A stretch of 64,000 nt of DNA from Bacillus vallismortis (GTDB lineage: Bacteria > Bacillota > Bacilli > Bacillales > Bacillaceae). Shown here piece by piece: positions 9,480 to 17,758 of this stretch (positions within the stretch are counted from its first letter, which is position 1; the number at the start of each line of letters is the position of its first letter). The stretch covers positions 3,110,501 through 3,174,500 of the forward strand of contig NZ_CP026362.1 in assembly GCF_004116955.1 (NCBI RefSeq), written 5' to 3'. A model generated the notes under the pieces. That model saw only the letters and a list, made by a program, of their open reading frames with translations, was not told the origin of the DNA and searched no databases. The position numbers and the translations under genes were made by a program.

Positions 9480-9544
9480 CATTGTAAATATGTGGCGACC
9501 TTAACAAGACAATCTTCTACGCGCGGCCCCCATTTCATTTTTAT

Positions 9545-9576
9545 TAAAAATAAAAGCCAGACGTATGGCGTCAGGC
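9545..9576 (-). terminator. Terminator of the bsdBCD-yclD operon
   Basis: On the minus strand GCCTGACG pairs with CGTCTGGC and is followed by TTTTATTTTT, 10 bases after the yclD stop codon. Confidence 0.78.
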
Positions 9577-9585
9577 TCTGTCATA

Positions 9586-10050
9586 TTACCGTTTCAATTC
9601 CTTTCGTGTCTTTTCCCATCTTTTCAGCACCTCTTCAGGGCTGTGAAGCTGGATTCGGACACCGGAAGTCAAATCTGCATATTTCGCCACATCCTCCTTC
9701 ACCGAAACGATGCGGCAGGCAAAACGGTCTCTGTCATATTCGGATTCTTTCAAAGACGGCAAAGGCTCGCATTGCAGCTTCACATAATGGGCGGCTCCCT
9801 TCCACCATGCCATAAACTGCACTTTTCCTCTGCGACGGATGTTGGCTGCAGTCGCTGTGTTTTTCCACAGAGCGATTCGGATTTCTGTTCGGCTGAGAGC
9901 GATGATTTCTCCCACGCTAATCATGGCGGCATGCGGCCAGCCATCATCCGATACCGTTTGCAGAACGAAAGCCTCATGCTGCTTCTCATCCAAGCGATTC
10001 CCGTCAAGCAGCTCAAACAGGCGGTCTGATAGACAGTTCACGCTGATCAA
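9586..10050 (-). CDS. yclD: YclD, pyridoxamine-5'-phosphate-oxidase-fold protein
   Basis: This 154-residue protein looks like a member of the flavin-binding split-barrel (pyridoxamine 5'-phosphate oxidase-like) fold, from the pattern AAMISVGEIIALSRTEIRIALWKNTATAANIRRRGKVQ in its middle (given here only as a landmark: the key parts are GEIIALS and TAANIRR). It overlaps the bsdD stop by 4 bp and so is translationally coupled as the last gene of bsdBCD-yclD. This context suggests an auxiliary role with the phenolic-acid decarboxylase, but no activity can be assigned. Confidence 0.75.
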   Translation of the reverse strand: MISVNCLSDRLFELLDGNRLDEKQHEAFVLQTVSDDGWPHAAMISVGEIIALSRTEIRIALWKNTATAANIRRRGKVQFMAWWKGAAHYVKLQCEPLPSLKESEYDRDRFACRIVSVKEDVAKYADLTSGVRIQLHSPEEVLKRWEKTRKELKR

Positions 10051-10274
10051 GCCTTTCGTTCCGGCACAGCCGGAACTTCAACTGCTGTTTCTGTTTCACT
10101 CGGATCAATTTTAAACGCCGGATTGTATTTCGCCGGGTTTGTAATGCTATCCGGCTCACAGGATCTCCATGTAAAAAAGCATGTTTGGCACTGATAAACT
10201 TCCCAGGCGCCTTCTACAGGCGATTTGCTCATGACTTCTCCCTTTTTTGAATTGCATCGAGGACATGTATGCAT
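10047..10274 (-). CDS. bsdD: BsdD, small subunit of phenolic acid decarboxylase
   Basis: This 75-residue protein carries two CxxC pairs, CPRC near the N-terminus and CQTC at about residue 30, which suggest a zinc ribbon. It is the small third component of the vanillate/4-hydroxybenzoate decarboxylase BsdBCD. I chose the ATG at 10274 (MHTCPRC) because the AAGGAAAGG ribosome-binding site is correctly spaced for it; the ATG three codons earlier lies directly on that site. It follows bsdC by 16 bp and overlaps yclD. Confidence 0.9.
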   Translation of the reverse strand: MHTCPRCNSKKGEVMSKSPVEGAWEVYQCQTCFFTWRSCEPDSITNPAKYNPAFKIDPSETETAVEVPAVPERKA

Positions 10275-10290
10275 ATCGATCATCCTTTCC

Positions 10291-11712
10291 TTATTTATTC
10301 ATCAAGTCCATTAATTTTTGTTCCCATTCTTTCGTTGTTAATGGTGAATCAAGCGGCTGTGAATAATGGCCTCTTGTTTCCGGCGCAACCGGCGTAGTGG
10401 CGTCCAGAATCATTTTGTGAGTGATCCCTGATGGATTAGATCCAGGGTCAAGCGGCAGGACAGATAAGTCTGGAATGATGACCGCGTCGTGTTTTGGATG
10501 CATTTTAGTCGAAAGCGCCCACATGACCTGCGGCAGATTGAATGGATCGACATCCTCGTCAACAACAATGACCATTTTGCAGTAGCCGAGTCCGTGCGGT
10601 GTTGTGAGTGCGCGCATACCGACCGCTTTTGCAAATCCGCCATAGCGGGTTTTTGTGGAAACAATCGCGATTAAACCGTGTGTGTACATGGCGTTCACAG
10701 CGACAATTTCATTCGGATATGCTTCTTTTAACTGCTGATAAAGCGGCACACAAGTGTTAATGCCGATCATGTAATCGCATTCTGTCCAAGGCATGCCTAA
10801 GTATAAATGTTCAAAAATTGGATTGTTTCTATGATATACGCGTTTAATTTTGATAATTGGCATGCTGCGTCCGCCGGAATAGTGGCCTGTGAATTCACCA
10901 AACGGGCCTTCATATTCACGTTCTCCGGCCACGATTTCACCTTCAAGCACAACTTCAGCGCCCCATGGAACATCAAGATCAGACAGCTTAGATTTGACGA
11001 TGCGATACGGCTCGCCTTGAATTGCGCCTGCCATTTCGTATTCTGATTGATCATAGAGAAGCGGAGTCGACGCCGCCGTTGTAATAACCGGCTCACAGCC
11101 CAGCGCAATCGTGACTGGAAGATTGATGCCGCGTTCTTCAGCTTGACGCAAATGGATCGCAATATCGTGCTGCGGCACAGGCTGAATGCCAAGGCGGTCT
11201 TTTCCTTTGACCTGCATTCTGTAAATGCCGACGTTTTGTTTGCCGAAATTCTCAGGGTCTTCAAGATCGCGGGAAATGACACATGCTTTATCTAAATAGT
11301 AGCCGCCGTCCCCTTGGTTAATCCTGAAAAGAGGCAGGATATCGAACAAATTGATGTCTTCTGTGATTTCATTTTCATGAAACGGCGCTGTTTCCTCACG
11401 TTTGACCGGCATTGGGAACTGTTCATAACGCTTGGCGAATTCAAAAAACTGTTCTTTTACTGGCGTGTCTTTCGGCATGCCGAGCATCATTGCATGGTTC
11501 GGCCAGGAACCGATTACATTCATCGCAATTTGTGCATTGTGATAGCCGTAAATGTTGTTAAATAAAAGCGCGGGGCTTTTATCGCCAAGATTGCTGGCTG
11601 CTCGTGCCGCGGCCCCTAAATCAGGCTCCGGCTTTACCTCTTCCTTCACTGTCAGCAGCTGCCCTTCTTTTTCAAGGGCAGTGAGAAATTCTCTGAAATC
11701 TTGATAAGCCAT
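10291..11712 (-). CDS. bsdC: BsdC, prenylated-FMN-dependent phenolic acid decarboxylase (UbiD family)
   Basis: This 473-residue UbiD-family enzyme non-oxidatively decarboxylates aromatic acids such as vanillate and 4-hydroxybenzoate, using the prenylated FMN made by BsdB. UbiD landmarks include GPFGEFTGHYSGGR (about residues 273-286) with the conserved catalytic Glu, and VVDEDVDPFNLPQVMWAL. I chose the ATG at 11712: AAGGAGG lies 9 bases upstream, and the start is 2 bp after the bsdB stop, so translation is coupled. The length matches the family. Confidence 0.95.
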   Translation of the reverse strand: MAYQDFREFLTALEKEGQLLTVKEEVKPEPDLGAAARAASNLGDKSPALLFNNIYGYHNAQIAMNVIGSWPNHAMMLGMPKDTPVKEQFFEFAKRYEQFPMPVKREETAPFHENEITEDINLFDILPLFRINQGDGGYYLDKACVISRDLEDPENFGKQNVGIYRMQVKGKDRLGIQPVPQHDIAIHLRQAEERGINLPVTIALGCEPVITTAASTPLLYDQSEYEMAGAIQGEPYRIVKSKLSDLDVPWGAEVVLEGEIVAGEREYEGPFGEFTGHYSGGRSMPIIKIKRVYHRNNPIFEHLYLGMPWTECDYMIGINTCVPLYQQLKEAYPNEIVAVNAMYTHGLIAIVSTKTRYGGFAKAVGMRALTTPHGLGYCKMVIVVDEDVDPFNLPQVMWALSTKMHPKHDAVIIPDLSVLPLDPGSNPSGITHKMILDATTPVAPETRGHYSQPLDSPLTTKEWEQKLMDLMNK

Positions 11713-11714
11713 GA

Positions 11715-12293
11715 TCAAGCTCCTCCTTTTTGCTTTTCAATCCCATTCCAGCGTTTCGCTTCAGGAAGGCGAATGCCGAATTGGTCCAATGTTCTGAATA
11801 CAATATGGTCGACCATTTCCTCTAAGCTGCCGGGCTGGTTATAGAAGGCCGGCATTGGAGGAAGAATGATGGCGCCCATTTTCGTAAGCGCTAGCATATT
11901 TTCGAGATGAATCTGGTTCAAAGGCGTCTCCCTCGTTAAGAGGACGAGTTTTTTTCTCTCCTTGAGCATGACATCCGCCGCACGTGTCAGCAGATTATCC
12001 GCCATCCCGGTGCGAATGCTTGCGAGAGATTTCATGCTGCATGGCGCGACAATCATTCCATCGGTATCAAACGATCCGCTAGAAATGGCTGCAGCCTGAT
12101 CCTTATGCGAATATGTGTATGTAGCCAGCTGTTCCACTTGTTTTAAGGTATAACCTGTTTCGTGTTTGATCGTGACGTTCGCCCAAGGAGACACAACGAG
12201 ATGGGTTTCCACTCCGGCCGCTTTCAGCCACTCCAGCAGCCTGACTCCGAAAATGGCCCCTGTTGCCCCTGTCATTCCGACAACGAGTTTCAT
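11715..12293 (-). CDS. bsdB: BsdB, flavin prenyltransferase (UbiX/Pad1 family)
   Basis: This 192-residue enzyme prenylates FMN to give the cofactor of BsdC. It begins KLVVGMTGATGAIFG, the flavin-binding loop, and contains IVAPCSMKSLASIRTGMADNL (longer than 20, landmarks APCSMK and GMADNL), the conserved UbiX core, plus LLTRETPLNQIHLENM. An AAAGGAGGGGGG ribosome-binding site immediately upstream fixes the start. A further upstream ATG (about 12338) is out of frame here. I recall a longer annotated start for 168, which this sequence does not support. It is first in the operon and divergent from bsdA. Confidence 0.94.
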   Translation of the reverse strand: MKLVVGMTGATGAIFGVRLLEWLKAAGVETHLVVSPWANVTIKHETGYTLKQVEQLATYTYSHKDQAAAISSGSFDTDGMIVAPCSMKSLASIRTGMADNLLTRAADVMLKERKKLVLLTRETPLNQIHLENMLALTKMGAIILPPMPAFYNQPGSLEEMVDHIVFRTLDQFGIRLPEAKRWNGIEKQKGGA

Positions 12294-12386
12294 TTTTGCC
12301 CCCCTCCTTTACGCTTGAATTCCGCTTTCATTTCCATCATACTCCTGATATATCCATATGAAAAATATCTCTAAAATCTATATTTC

Positions 12387-12401
12387 ATACCTAAAAGGTA
12401 T
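12387..12401. promoter_or_regulatory. Palindrome between bsdA and bsdB, candidate BsdA operator
   Basis: ATACCTAAAAGGTAT is a perfect inverted repeat and fits the T-N11-A pattern of LysR-type operators. It lies 19 bases before the bsdA start and 94 bases before bsdB, where an autoregulating LysR activator of bsdBCD should bind. Binding is inference. Confidence 0.6.
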
Positions 12402-12419
12402 ACTGAGGAGGCGCTTTTT

Positions 12420-13292
12420 TTGGACATTCGCCAGCTTCGATATTTTATTACCATCGCCCAAGAACAAAAAATCACATCCGCCGCCAAAAAACTCCACATG
12501 GCACAGCCGCCTTTAAGCAGACAGCTGAAACAGCTGGAGGACGAGCTAGGTGTCATTCTCTTTGACCGGAATAAGAAAAAACAAATGACGCTTACATATG
12601 AAGGAACTGTTTTTCTGAAAAGAGCCAAAGAGATTCTGCACAGGTTTGAAGATGCCGTCATCGAGGTACAAGAGCTGAAGGAGGAAGTTGCCGGCACGCT
12701 GGCTGTGGGGTCAACGATTTATTGCGCCTCTCTGATGCTTGAAAAAGTCACACAGATGAAAGAGAAATACCCGCACCTCACCTTTAACATTTGGGAGAAT
12801 GAGCCCGCGACACTGTTAGAACTTCTGGAAAGCCGTCAAATTGATGCTGCGGTCACCACGACGCTGATCAAAAGCGACACGGTCCAATTCAAACAGCTTG
12901 ATGACATTCCATGTGTACTGGTGCTTTCAGAAGAAGCAGGATATCCGTGCGGGGACACTATTAAAATGGAGGACATTCCTTCCTTTCCGCTGATTCTGCT
13001 GCGGCCTGTCAATGGAAAAGGCGTCTATAATCAGGTCATGAATGAATTTCAGCGTTTGAATCTGGAGCCGCGTACTGTTTGTGAATGCCACGATTCAGCA
13101 ACTTTGCTCAGCCTCGTCTCATCCGGATTTGGCGCTTCTATTCTGCCCGTCACAATGATTCCTGTTCATATGAGGAACCACGTTCATACCATTCGTATCG
13201 AAAACAATCCCTTTATCATGAAACCGGCTGTGATGTGGAGAACGGACAGTTATTTGCCAAAACCGGTACAGCAATTTTTGGATTTATTTTAA
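12420..13292 (+). CDS. bsdA: BsdA, LysR-type regulator of bsdBCD
   Basis: This 290-residue LysR-family regulator has an N-terminal winged helix-turn-helix (MDIRQLRYFITIAQ...KLHMAQPPLSRQLKQLE, residues 1-60) and a C-terminal effector-binding domain from about residue 90. In 168 the equivalent protein activates bsdBCD in response to phenolic acids such as salicylate. The start is a TTG; GAGGAGG lies 10 bases upstream and no ATG is better placed. It is divergent from bsdB with a palindromic site between them. Confidence 0.92.
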   Translation: MDIRQLRYFITIAQEQKITSAAKKLHMAQPPLSRQLKQLEDELGVILFDRNKKKQMTLTYEGTVFLKRAKEILHRFEDAVIEVQELKEEVAGTLAVGSTIYCASLMLEKVTQMKEKYPHLTFNIWENEPATLLELLESRQIDAAVTTTLIKSDTVQFKQLDDIPCVLVLSEEAGYPCGDTIKMEDIPSFPLILLRPVNGKGVYNQVMNEFQRLNLEPRTVCECHDSATLLSLVSSGFGASILPVTMIPVHMRNHVHTIRIENNPFIMKPAVMWRTDSYLPKPVQQFLDLF

Positions 13293-13407
13293 GAGAAATC
13301 GCCTTATGAAAACCAATTACTTGACTCATACTAAAAAAAAGTTATCCTTTAGATTTGTAAGCTAATTTTTTATTTCAATAAAATCAACCAGAAAAGTGGG
13401 GAATATG

Positions 13408-14214
13408 ATGAAAAAAGCATTTTTGGCTTTATTCATGATCGTAAGCATTGCAGTGCTCGCAGCTTGCGGAGCAGGAAATGACAATCAGTCAAAAGACAAC
13501 GCCAAAGACGGCGATCTTTGGGCTTCAATTAAGAAAAAAGGTGTGCTGACAGTCGGTACGGAAGGAACATATGAACCGTTCACTTTCCACGACAAAGACA
13601 CTGATAAGCTGACTGGTTATGATGTGGAAGTCATTACAGAAGCCGCAAAACGCCTAGGGCTGAAAGTCGATTTTAAGGAAACACAATGGGATAGTATGTT
13701 TGCCGGCCTGAATTCCAAACGGTTTGACGTCATTGCCAACCAAGTCGGAAAAACAGACCGTGAAGACAAATATGATTTCTCTGATAAATATACAACTTCA
13801 AGAGCCGTTGTCGTGACGAAAAAAGACAACAACGATATTCAGTCTGAAGCAGATGTAAAAGGAAAAACATCGGCACAATCACTGACAAGCAATTACAACA
13901 AATTAGCTACAGATGCAGGCGCGAAAGTTGAAGGCGTAGAAGGCTTGGCACAATCCCTTCAGCTCATCCAGCAAGGCCGCGTCGATATGACATACAACGA
14001 TAAGCTTGCTGTATTGAACTACTTAAAAACATCAGACAACAAAAACGTAAAAATCGCTTTTGAAACAGGCGATCCGCAGTTCACCTATTTCGCATTCCGC
14101 AAAGGAAGCGGCGAGGTTGTGGATCAAGTCAACAAAGCATTAAAAGAAATGAAAGAGGACGGGACTCTTTCTAGCATTTCGAAAAAATGGTTCGGCGAAG
14201 ATGTTTCTAAATAA
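13408..14214 (+). CDS. tcyA: TcyA, cystine-binding lipoprotein
   Basis: This 268-residue periplasmic-type binding protein has a lipoprotein signal (LAAC box; Cys20 lipidated) and a family-3 solute-binding domain (GVLTVGTEGTYEPFTF, LTGYDVEVITEAAKRLGL). It delivers L-cystine to the TcyB/TcyC transporter at the outer membrane face. A GTGGGGAA ribosome-binding site lies just upstream; the ATG at 13408 gives the MKKAF start, and the adjacent ATG at 13405 is also possible. Its 3' end overlaps tcyB by 14 bp. Confidence 0.93.
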   Translation: MKKAFLALFMIVSIAVLAACGAGNDNQSKDNAKDGDLWASIKKKGVLTVGTEGTYEPFTFHDKDTDKLTGYDVEVITEAAKRLGLKVDFKETQWDSMFAGLNSKRFDVIANQVGKTDREDKYDFSDKYTTSRAVVVTKKDNNDIQSEADVKGKTSAQSLTSNYNKLATDAGAKVEGVEGLAQSLQLIQQGRVDMTYNDKLAVLNYLKTSDNKNVKIAFETGDPQFTYFAFRKGSGEVVDQVNKALKEMKEDGTLSSISKKWFGEDVSK

Positions 14215-14905
14215 TCTGCCGGCATTGACGCTTGGCACGGCGATCCCGTGGGATCTGGTGCAGCAGTCATTCTGGCCGATCCTTTCAGGGGGAATCTACT
14301 ATACGATTCCCCTTACGATTCTTTCCTTCCTATTTGGGATGATCATCGCGCTGATTACAGCGCTTGCCAGAATGTCAAAAATGAAACCTTTGAGATGGGT
14401 GTTCAGCGTATACGTATCCGCGATACGCGGCACTCCTCTTCTCGTTCAATTGTTCATCATTTTCTATCTGTTCCCGGCCTTTAATATCACATTAGATCCA
14501 TTTCCAAGCGCAGTGATCGCCTTTTCACTTAACGTCGGCGCCTATGCATCTGAAATCATCCGGGCATCTATTTTATCCGTGCCGAAAGGACAGTGGGAAG
14601 CCGGCTATACAATTGGCATGACCCATCAGAAAACGCTGTTCCGCGTCATTTTGCCGCAGGCGTTTCGTGTGTCGATCCCGCCATTATCCAATACCTTTAT
14701 TAGCCTGATCAAAGATACATCCCTCGCCTCTCAAATTCTGGTCGCTGAACTGTTCAGAAAAGCCCAAGAAATCGGCGCGCGGAATCTTGACCAGATTTTA
14801 GTGATCTATATTGAAGCAGCCTTTATTTATTGGATAATCTGCTTCCTGCTTTCACTCGTCCAGCATGTCATCGAACGGCGTCTTGACCGCTACGTGGCCA
14901 AATAA
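14201..14905 (+). CDS. tcyB: TcyB, cystine ABC transporter permease
   Basis: This 234-residue inner-membrane permease of the His/Glu/Gln/Arg/opine family has about five membrane segments. The EAA loop is [20 protein letters not shown] (about residues 128-147), which contacts the ATPase. It overlaps tcyA by 14 bp, so translation is probably coupled. It forms the channel of the TcyABC cystine importer. Confidence 0.94.
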   Translation: MFLNNLPALTLGTAIPWDLVQQSFWPILSGGIYYTIPLTILSFLFGMIIALITALARMSKMKPLRWVFSVYVSAIRGTPLLVQLFIIFYLFPAFNITLDPFPSAVIAFSLNVGAYASEIIRASILSVPKGQWEAGYTIGMTHQKTLFRVILPQAFRVSIPPLSNTFISLIKDTSLASQILVAELFRKAQEIGARNLDQILVIYIEAAFIYWIICFLLSLVQHVIERRLDRYVAK

Positions 14906-14918
14906 GGAGGTTCCGGGT

Positions 14919-15662
14919 ATGCTTACCGTAACAGGATTAAACAAATCATTCGGTGAAAATGAAATTTTAAAAAAGATAGATATGAAGATTGAAAAAGGGA
15001 AAGTCATCGCCATACTTGGGCCCTCAGGTTCAGGGAAAACGACGCTGCTCCGCTGCCTGAACGCGCTGGAGATCCCCAATCGCGGGGAGCTTGCATTTGA
15101 CGATTTCTCCATTGATTTCTCTAAAAAGGTGAAACAGGCAGATATCCTAAAGCTTCGCCGGAAATCCGGAATGGTGTTTCAGGCCTATCACCTGTTCCCG
15201 CACCGCACAGCCCTTGAAAACGTGATGGAGGGCCCTGTTCAGGTGCAAAAACGAAACAAAGAGGAAGTCAGAAAAGAAGCGATTCAGCTACTTGAGAAAG
15301 TCGGACTGAAGGACAAAATGAATTTATATCCGTTCCAGCTTTCCGGAGGACAGCAGCAGCGCGTCGGCATCGCCCGCGCTCTTGCGATTCAGCCTGAACT
15401 CATGCTGTTTGACGAACCGACCTCAGCTCTTGACCCTGAACTTGTCGGAGAGGTGCTGAAGGTGATCAAGGATTTGGCCAATGAAGGCTGGACCATGGTC
15501 GTTGTAACCCACGAAATCAAATTCGCCCAGGATGTGGCGGACGAAGTCGTCTTCATTGACGGCGGCGTCATCGTGGAACAGGGACCGCCGGAGCAAATCT
15601 TCTCCGCACCAAAAGAAGAACGAACGCAGCGGTTCTTGAACCGGATTTTGAACCCGTTGTAA
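14919..15662 (+). CDS. tcyC: TcyC, cystine ABC transporter ATPase
   Basis: This 247-residue ATPase shows Walker [10 protein letters not shown] (about residue 34), signature LSGGQQQRV, Walker [15 protein letters not shown] and switch VVTHE. It energises TcyAB. I chose the ATG at 14919 because ATAAGGAGG lies 8 bases upstream; reading from earlier in-frame codons would extend into tcyB without a ribosome-binding site. It is the last gene of tcyABC and is followed by a terminator. Confidence 0.95.
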   Translation: MLTVTGLNKSFGENEILKKIDMKIEKGKVIAILGPSGSGKTTLLRCLNALEIPNRGELAFDDFSIDFSKKVKQADILKLRRKSGMVFQAYHLFPHRTALENVMEGPVQVQKRNKEEVRKEAIQLLEKVGLKDKMNLYPFQLSGGQQQRVGIARALAIQPELMLFDEPTSALDPELVGEVLKVIKDLANEGWTMVVVTHEIKFAQDVADEVVFIDGGVIVEQGPPEQIFSAPKEERTQRFLNRILNPL

Positions 15663-15670
15663 AAAGAAAA

Positions 15671-15697
15671 ACAGGGCGTCAGCGCCCTGTTTCAGAT
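15671..15697 (+). terminator. Terminator-like hairpin after tcyC
   Basis: ACAGGGCG / CGCCCTGT with a TCAG loop lies 8 bases after tcyC. The trailing T-run is short (TTT), so termination strength is uncertain. Confidence 0.6.
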
Positions 15698-15700
15698 TGT

Positions 15701-15741
15701 TGACAAAACCCTAAAACGATTTTCGTTTTAGGGTTTTGTCA
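15701..15741. repeat. Perfect 19-bp-stem hairpin
   Basis: A perfect inverted repeat with 19-bp arms (starting TGACAAAACCCTAAAACGA) and a 3-base loop. It sits between the tcyC terminator hairpin and the structured element at 15743. It would fold the same way on either strand. I see no gene in 15663-15982. Confidence 0.85.
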
Positions 15742-15742
15742 T

Positions 15743-15868
15743 TTTCAGCGTGATTGAAAACCTTTGAAGTCTAGGAAGGGCGAGCATTGGAGCACAGCGA
15801 ATTTTAAATTCGTGAGCACCGAAGCGCAGGTCTGACAACGAATGCAAGGGTTTGCCAACACGCTGAAA
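15743..15868. repeat. Structured intergenic element bounded by 10-bp inverted repeats
   Basis: TTTCAGCGTG at 15743-15752 and its exact complement CACGCTGAAA at 15859-15868 enclose 106 bases without coding potential. They contain further complementary parts, for example GAATTTTAAATTC at 15799-15811. Together with the flanking hairpins this resembles the roughly 190-bp repeats reported in several copies in the B. subtilis genome. That identity is from memory and not tested. It could be a small mobile or RNA-structured element. Confidence 0.5.
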
Positions 15869-15897
15869 CAGGGCGCCTGCGGCAGCCCTGTTTTTTT
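15866..15897 (+). terminator. Terminator at the right side of the structured element
   Basis: ACAGGGC / GCCCTGT stem followed by seven to eight T residues. Its arms repeat the sequence of the hairpin at 15671, so the element may have carried or duplicated a terminator arm. Confidence 0.7.
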
Positions 15898-15982
15898 GTT
15901 GAGCCCCATTCGCCTATTCCGCCCTTTTGTCAGATGTGCTACAATGACACTCGACTGATTTTTACGAAAGAAGGGACCTCAC

Positions 15983-16630
15983 GTGAAGCGAGAACTTGTG
16001 CTGCGTTGGACATTTTATTTTTCCGGTTTAATCATATTGGCTTTTGGTGTATCCCTGACGATTGAAGGGAAAGCGCTCGGCATTAGCCCGTGGGATGCAT
16101 TTCATTACAGCCTGTTTCAGCACTTCGGGTTTACCGTCGGCCAGTGGTCCATCATGATTGGCGCGCTCATCGTTGGATTAACGTCATTGTTTACGAAGGC
16201 TTGGCCAAAAATTGGGGCGATCCTGAACATGGTACTCATTGGTGTTTTTATAGATTTTTTCAATTTTCTTCTGCCTGCCCCCTCCACTTATACGGGCTCC
16301 GTCATCGTCTTCTCTCTTGGCGTGGTAATGATCGGCTACGGCGTCGGTGTTTATGTATCGGCAGGCCTTGGTGCGGGGCCGCGTGATTCACTGATGATGC
16401 TGATTACAGAAAAAACCGGCTGGAATGTGCAATGGGTGCGGAACGGCATGGAAATCATCATTTTGTTGGCGGCATGGGGCATGGGCGGTCCGATCGGTTT
16501 TGGTACCATTTTGACTGCCATTCTCACCGGACTCATTCTGCGCTTTTCATTGCCGCAGTCAATCCAGCTGCTGAATTATGCGGTGGCAAGGCGGACAGCC
16601 GCTGTGAAAGCATCTCCGCCTCTGCACTAA
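15983..16630 (+). CDS. yczE: YczE, membrane protein of the YczE/YitT-like group
   Basis: This 215-residue integral membrane protein has five to six hydrophobic segments and family sequence LTIEGKALGISPWDAFHYSL near the N-terminus. The start is a GTG after AAAGAAGGGA. It normally lies next to sfp in the B. subtilis group; in B. amyloliquefaciens FZB42 a YczE homologue has been reported to support lipopeptide (bacillomycin D) production. The molecular role is unknown. Here it is separated from sfp by two extra genes. Confidence 0.85.
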   Translation: MKRELVLRWTFYFSGLIILAFGVSLTIEGKALGISPWDAFHYSLFQHFGFTVGQWSIMIGALIVGLTSLFTKAWPKIGAILNMVLIGVFIDFFNFLLPAPSTYTGSVIVFSLGVVMIGYGVGVYVSAGLGAGPRDSLMMLITEKTGWNVQWVRNGMEIIILLAAWGMGGPIGFGTILTAILTGLILRFSLPQSIQLLNYAVARRTAAVKASPPLH

Positions 16631-16643
16631 TCTTTTGTCAAAG

Positions 16644-16676
16644 AAAAACGGACCAATTCAATGGCCCGTTTTTTTG
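16644..16676 (+). terminator. Terminator of yczE
   Basis: AAAAACGGACCA / TGGCCCGTTTTTTT forms a stem with one mismatch, followed by a T-run, 14 bases after the yczE stop. Confidence 0.75.
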
Positions 16677-16756
16677 TTTTCACTCATGTTTGGCAGGCTT
16701 GTCTCATAGATTGGTACTATCTCTGAGAAAGAGAAATACTAGAATCGGAAGGTATC

Positions 16757-17755
16757 ATGATGGAAGCTCTCCAACACTTTGCAAGACGCTCCTTCAGCAT
16801 ATTGCTCTTTTTCTTTTTACTGTATTGTTTTATTCTGCTTGAACCTTCAAAACTGTCTTTTGCTATTCCAGATTCACTGCTAAATGTGAATACCATTTTC
16901 CTGAGTATTTTGCTTGAATCCATTCCATTTATCATGCTCGGCATCTTTTTTTCTTCGTGCATTGAATTCTTTGTCTCAGATGAATGGATGGCCAAATGGA
17001 TCGTCAAAAACCCTTATGGCGCAATAGGGTCCCCTGTCGCCATCAGTATTCTCTCCCCTGTATGTGAGTGTGCAGTCATTCCGGTGGTGCGCCGTCTCAT
17101 TCAAAAAGGGCTCCCTCTGCATGTCGGCGCGGTTATCTTAGTTGGAGCGCCCATCTTAAATCCGATTGTCATCCTTTCCACCTACTATGCCTTCAGCAAG
17201 CATTTGGAACTTGTGTACGCGCGGATTGGGCTCTCCGTCGTTATTTGTATCATAATTGGGCTCCTGATGTATTGGATATTCGGAAACAAAAACATGCTGA
17301 AACCGCATAAAACAGCTGCCTTGCCGGAACACAGTCATCAGCAGCACGGAAAACGCTTGAAACCTATCGTCACCCATGCTGTAGAAGAATTTTTCGATAT
17401 GGGCCGCTATTTGATCATGGGCGCATGTATCGCCAGCCTGTTTCAAACGTTTCTAAATCGCGGGGCTCTCGCAGAGCTGGGGACAAGCGACCTGTCTGGT
17501 TCCGCTGTCATGATGGGACTGGCATTTGTCCTGTCACTTTGCTCACATGCGGATGCGTTTGTCGCGTCTACTTTTTCAGGCACCTATTCTCACGCTTCCC
17601 TCCTCTCCTTCATGCTGTACGGCCCAATGTTAGATGTAAAAAACACGTTTGTGTATGCTTCATTTTTTAAAAAACGCTTTGTGTTTGTATTTTTTGTTGT
17701 GATTTCCGCTTCAGTTCTTGCAATAGCTTGGCTTTATGGTTTGATTACCTCATAA
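16757..17755 (+). CDS. UPF0718 permease (YcgR/YraQ-like)
   Basis: This 332-residue membrane protein of the DUF318/UPF0718 permease family has about eight hydrophobic segments and two family motifs: SPVCECAVIPVVRRLIQKG (about residues 98-116), followed by GAPILNPIVILSTYYAF. The middle loop (about 190-205) is His-rich (EHSHQQHGK), which could bind metal. It is followed after 3 bp by a DUF1980 gene, the standard partner. A related pair, ycgR-ycgQ, exists elsewhere in 168; this may be a second copy or a relocated one. Comparative studies have linked such pairs to zinc regulons, but I see no Zur box upstream. The start could be the ATG at 16757 or 16760. The substrate is unknown. Confidence 0.8.
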   Translation: MMEALQHFARRSFSILLFFFLLYCFILLEPSKLSFAIPDSLLNVNTIFLSILLESIPFIMLGIFFSSCIEFFVSDEWMAKWIVKNPYGAIGSPVAISILSPVCECAVIPVVRRLIQKGLPLHVGAVILVGAPILNPIVILSTYYAFSKHLELVYARIGLSVVICIIIGLLMYWIFGNKNMLKPHKTAALPEHSHQQHGKRLKPIVTHAVEEFFDMGRYLIMGACIASLFQTFLNRGALAELGTSDLSGSAVMMGLAFVLSLCSHADAFVASTFSGTYSHASLLSFMLYGPMLDVKNTFVYASFFKKRFVFVFFVVISASVLAIAWLYGLITS

Positions 17756-17758
17756 AGG

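Noticed and set aside
9565-10029. 154-codon plus-strand ORF opposite yclD
   Set aside because: Mirror of the yclD reading frame; yclD overlaps bsdD in operon fashion with the expected direction.
16691-16756. Zur box before the permease/DUF1980 pair
   Set aside because: Searched for TCGTAAT-like half-sites because such pairs have been linked to zinc regulons; none found. A TTGGCA...TACTAT promoter has a poor 19-base spacer.
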